Positions 60,749 to 64,000 of a stretch of 64,000 nucleotides of DNA are shown here, piece after piece. The position numbers were made by a program, and so were the translations under genes. The DNA comes from Synaphobranchus kaupii (lineage: Eukaryota > Chordata > Actinopteri > Anguilliformes > Synaphobranchidae), in assembly GCA_029718625.1 (NCBI GenBank), contig CM056387.1:38902512-38966511 (forward strand). The letters run 5' to 3'. Position 1 is the stretch's first letter, and every line of letters begins with the position of its first letter. The notes under the pieces are model-generated. The model saw only the letters and a list, made by a program, of their open reading frames with translations, was not told where the DNA came from and searched no databases.

Positions 60749-61586
60749 TCAAACATTTCGGGTAGCCTTCCACAAGCTTCTCATAATAAGTTGCTGGAAT
60801 TTGTCCTTAAGCCATTTTGCCACAACCTTGGAAGTATGCTTTGGGTCATTGTCCATTTGGAAGAGCCATTTGCGACCAAGCCTTAACTTCCTGGCTGATG
60901 TCTTGAGATGTTGCTTCAATATATCCACATAATTTTCCTTCCTCATGATGCCATCTATTTTATGAAGTGCACCAGTCCCTCCTGCAGCAAAGCACCCCCA
61001 CAACATGATGCTGCCATCCCTGTGCTTCACGTTTGGGATGGTGTTCTTCGGCTTGCAAGCCTCACCCTTTTTCCTCCAAACATAATGATGGTCATTATGA
61101 CCAAACAGTTACATTTTTGTTTCATCAGACCAGAGGACATTTTTCCAAAAAGTAAAAAGTATCTTTGTCCCCATGTACAGTTGCAAACTGTAGTCTGGCT
61201 TTTTCATGGCGGTTTTGGAGTAGTGGCTTCTTCCTTGCTGAGCAGCCTTTCAGGTTATGTCGATATAGGACTTGTTTTACTGTGGATATAGATACTTATG
61301 TACCTGTTCCCTCCAGCATCTTCACAAGGTTCTTTGCTGTTGTTCTGGGATTGATTTGCACTTTTTGCACCAAAGCACGTTCATCTCTAGGAGACAGAAC
61401 GCATCTCCTTCCTGAGCGGTATGACGGCTGCGTGGTCCCATGGTGTTTATGCTTGCATACTGTTGTTTGTACAGATGAACGTGGTACCTTCAGGCATTTG
61501 GAAATTGCTCCCAAGGATGAACCAGACTTGTGGAGGTCCACAATGGTCTTTCTGAGGTCTTGGCTGATTTCTTTTGATTTTCCCAT
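60749..61586 (-). pseudogene. Tc1-family transposase pseudogene
   Basis: The ATG (61584-61586) starts MGKSKEISQDLRK, the N-terminal paired-like DNA-binding domain. A nonsense codon at 61296-61298 ends the first reading frame after about 96 residues. A frameshift lies between 61111 and 61296, and a second stop is at 61109-61111, just after the WSDET motif that carries the first catalytic Asp. The frame then continues with GSIMLWGCFAAGGTGALHK and MDNDPKH (second catalytic Asp). The deletion near 60800 replaces the region holding the third catalytic acid (Glu of an ENLW-type motif) with an unrelated tail. At least two stops, one frameshift and loss of a DDE residue make it non-functional. Confidence 0.93.
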
Positions 61587-61697
61587 GATGTCAAGCAAAG
61601 AGGCACTGAGTTTGAAGATAGGCCTTAATATACATCCACAGGTACACCACTTCCATTTCTGGAATTTTCCAAGCTGCTTAAAGGCACAGTCAACTTA

Positions 61698-61927
61698 GTG
61701 TATGTAAACTTCTCACCCACTGGAATTTTGATATACTGAATTAAAAGTGAAATAATCTGTCTGTAAACAATTGTTGGAAAAATTACTTGTGTCATGCACA
61801 AAGTAGATGTCCTAACTGACTTGCCAAGACTATAGTTTGCTAACATGAAATCTGTGGAGTGGTTAAAAATGAGTTTTAATTACTTTAGTGTATGTAGCCT
61901 AAGTATGTAAACTTTGGACTTCAACTG
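61698..61927 (-). repeat. Right IR/DR of the Tc1 element
   Basis: Inverted counterpart of the left end. The inner repeat (GTGTATGTAAACTTCTCACC) is at 61698-61722 and the outer repeat ends GGACTTCAACTG just before the TA duplication. Several substitutions relative to the left end are visible, in line with an old insertion. Confidence 0.9.
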
Positions 61928-62402
61928 TACATGCTTATACATAATCAAAAATTATTTATTGTGACAAAGCAGCTTTACAGAGATCCAGACCTGCTTTAAT
62001 TAGAACAAAAAATGTAATTCTGACATTTTAAATATCTGTCTAGGTTGGTGAAAATGAAATGTATAGCGTGCAATAAAGTAGCATTCATTGATAAGTAACT
62101 GGAGCGTGTGGCAGGTCAACTGGAGAAAAGGGTGACTGGACGGTTTCTGAGGATCGATGTTATGTATTTTCCTTCCACTCGCCTGGGTCTGTATTTAGAT
62201 GTAATTTTTATATTCGCATATTTATATTAAGTCTGCCCAGCTTTTTTATTAAAAGTGGTAGCTGAGGCGCGAGCCGTAATTGGCGGCGTGCCGTTGCGAA
62301 ATTCTGGGAGTCCGTTGCCTCCTCTGGACTTTCGCTCTCTTCTATGCTGTGGCGCGCCGGGGCGTAACCGGGCCTCCTTGTACTGCCACACAACCCCCTA
62401 AG

Positions 62403-62434
62403 CCCCCCCCCCCCCCCCCCCCCCCTCCCCCCCT
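62403..62434. repeat. Poly-C run
   Basis: Twenty-four C, a T, then seven C. Confidence 0.97.
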
Positions 62435-62769
62435 GTTAAAAGTGTTGTGACCATGTTCAGTTCTTATAGACTTGTTTCGCTCCTCACACACTAATCCTAT
62501 TTCCCCTGTCGTGTGGGCGTCGGCAGATGGGTAGTCCACCGCGGAGGTGCGACTCCCAGATCACGGCTGTCCCGCACCGTGGATGCCATAACTGGGGGGA
62601 GGGGGGGGGGCTCTTTTGTTTCTCAGGCCGTCACCCGGGAAGGGTGGTCCCACACCTCTTAATTAACCCCCCTCTCTTTTCAGCAGTTGGAAAAAAGATA
62701 AGGGATAAACCTATATGTTACTCTCGCTACAATCTGGCTGCTAAAATCAGTCTTCTCGTACAACTACTC

Positions 62770-62985
62770 TCTTCACCTCTATCCACTCTGTATATTCCTC
62801 TCTCTCTCACTCCATCCCTCTTTCCCACTCTGTCTCTCCTTGCCTCCCTCTCTCTTCTTCCTTTTTATCTTCCCTCTCTTCTTTCTTGCGCTCTCTTTGC
62901 CTTCCCCTTTATTGTTCTCTTGCTCTCTCTCTCTCAACCTCCCCCTCTCTCGCTCTCTCCTTCCCTCCCTCCCTCTCTGGCCCTA
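62770..62985. repeat. CT-rich pyrimidine tract
   Basis: About 215 bp of CTCTCT, TTCC and CCCT motifs. Confidence 0.88.
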
Positions 62986-63489
62986 ATGAAAATGTTAGAG
63001 TAAAAAGGGATCTCGGTGGTTCCCTGCAGCACTCGGGGGTCTGGCATGGCTCCAAGATGGCCGCCGCTGTGCCGTGCCACTCGTAGTTCCAGCTCACCGC
63101 CTGTGGTCGGCTCGCGGCTTTGGATTGACCTGTTGGCCGAGGACCACTCCCTCCTCATTCCCATGATTTCTTTCCTTATTTTTTTCCTTTTTCTTTCTTG
63201 TTTCAACCCCCCTCCCCACCCCTTTCTCACTCATTTAGCTCTCGCTCTACCTCTCCCTCTCTCGCTTCATTCAGTTAGCGAATGTTTGTAAAAGTCGCCA
63301 TCGTGCTTTAAGCGGAGCAGAACCTGGCATTTCACAGGAAATAACCACCAATGTGTTGACCTATCACTGGATATGCTTCTGAAGCTCTGTAATATTTTAT
63401 TTTATGGTTGATAAAATGTTTCACTTCTTTTTATTATTTTTTATTGATAAGCAGGAAGCGACTGTAAACTAAAAACCCTGAAATATGTA

Positions 63490-63800
63490 GGAGCCATAAA
63501 CACACACTTAAGGCGGGCGCGATTCACTTTGACGCAAATGATAAGTTTGAAACTTTCGCCGGCAGGCCTGGTCTTTAAAGCAACAGCGCCATGAACGGCA
63601 ATAAGAAATTAGTAATAACACAAGCGATGGCTCAGATTTCGACTTCTGTCTGCGGCTGTTTGGCGCTATAAATTTGCTCAACTTTGCGAGTTCCGCTCGG
63701 TTGGACCAGCGATATTTCCTCACATTTTGTCCCCATCATTGTTTTACATTTAATCTGTTGAAAAAGTGGCTCTTACATTAAAATTGACCTCCGCTGTCAT
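63490..63800. promoter_or_regulatory. Candidate conserved regulatory island
   Basis: GCGATTCACTTTGACGC, CAAATGATAAGTTTGAAAC, AAGAAATTAGTAATAACAC, GGCGCTATAAATTTGC and TGGTTATTAAGCCG, without simple repeats. Confidence 0.3.
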
Positions 63801-64000
63801 GGTTATTAAGCCGTGGCAGCAACAACTGAAAAAAGAATACTTGTGAAATAGATCTCTATTTGGAGTTTCTGTTGGCACCCCTGGTATGTTATATAAGAAC
63901 ACCCTCTACACATACTACATGCACTAAAAACATAAACTCTCTATCTGACCACATTTACTTGGATGCTAATACTCAGTTTTCAGTCAGAATGGTCTATTCC

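Larger units (their letters stand above)
60480..61927 (-). mobile_element. Sleeping-Beauty-type Tc1/mariner transposon, internally deleted
   Basis: A 1448-bp element with TA target duplications at 60478-60479 and 61928-61929. Both ends begin CAGTTGAAGTC (inverted at the right). Inner copies of the binding repeat (around GTTTACATACAC) sit at 60681-60704 and 61698-61722, giving the IR/DR layout of the Sleeping Beauty clade of teleost Tc1 elements. The transposase lies on the minus strand and is broken (separate entry). Intact relatives are about 1.6 kb; the shortfall of roughly 150 bp is explained by a deletion with its junction near 60800-60804. The element cannot make transposase but has both ends, so it might be mobilised in trans if a source exists. 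Confidence 0.96.
49531..64000 (+). other. arb2a: ARB2A intron downstream of the last recognised exon
   Basis: No further ARB2A exon was recognised. The stretch carries two minisatellites, CpG-rich patches at 54.6-54.9 and 55.6-56.0 kb, a CA array at 57.2 kb, a Tc1 element at 60.5-61.9 kb and a CT-rich tract at 62.8-63.0 kb. It is called intron because the C-terminal exon is still missing. Confidence 0.6.

Noticed and set aside
61296..61586. Intact transposase open reading frame
   Set aside because: The frame ends at a premature stop after the N-terminal domain; catalytic parts are in another frame and partly deleted.

Overview
The window is eukaryotic and almost entirely non-coding. The most likely source is a ray-finned fish genome assembly. 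Three things point that way: a Sleeping-Beauty-type Tc1/mariner copy near 60.5-61.9 kb, tRNA-derived SINE pieces near 9.1 and 10.4 kb, and very dense CA/GA microsatellites and poly-C runs. There are no operons, ribosome binding sites or compact gene arrays. Nearly all long reading frames are translations of simple repeats ([24 protein letters not shown]) or run through assembly gaps.

Only two protein-coding exons could be recognised. Both are on the + strand and both match ARB2A (FAM172A), a nuclear protein with an Arb2/alpha-beta-hydrolase-like domain. The first exon (37667-37892) encodes the segment beginning [20 protein letters not shown] and ending in a basic [18 protein letters not shown] stretch. 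The second (49452-49530) encodes [19 protein letters not shown] followed by CPRVSAG. They are in the expected order and orientation. The exon or exons that should lie between them, carrying the HSYGG hydrolase-like motif, were not found; a 500-N gap at 47563-48062 is one place they could be. The first exon carries an apparent +1 frameshift inside a nine-C homopolymer. The remainder of the window is read as ARB2A intron: more than 37 kb upstream, 11.6 kb between the exons, and at least 14 kb downstream.

Layout: 1-18.6 kb is intron with a GA-rich block, a G-quadruplex-prone patch, a hAT-like MITE with an 8-bp target duplication (3077-3315), a palindromic TTAA-flanked element with perfect 87-bp arms (7839-8372), SINE fragments, and CA/GA arrays. 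18677-19176 is a 500-N gap followed by a long TG array. 19.7-37.6 kb alternates CpG-rich patches, long microsatellites and AT-rich islands containing homeodomain-type TAAT motifs that look like candidate conserved enhancers. 37.7-49.5 kb holds the two exons, a TG/CA minisatellite and the second gap. 49.5-64 kb contains a decayed minisatellite with a TTCAGGCC core, a 20-bp/40-bp minisatellite at 53.5 kb, several enhancer-like islands and the Tc1 element.

In human, ARB2A lies next to NR2F1 in a region rich in conserved non-coding elements. The AT-rich islands here are therefore plausible long-range regulatory elements, but that is inference: conservation cannot be tested from one sequence. No clearly new biological system was found. 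The most useful observations are the damaged or incompletely assembled ARB2A locus and several structured repeats.
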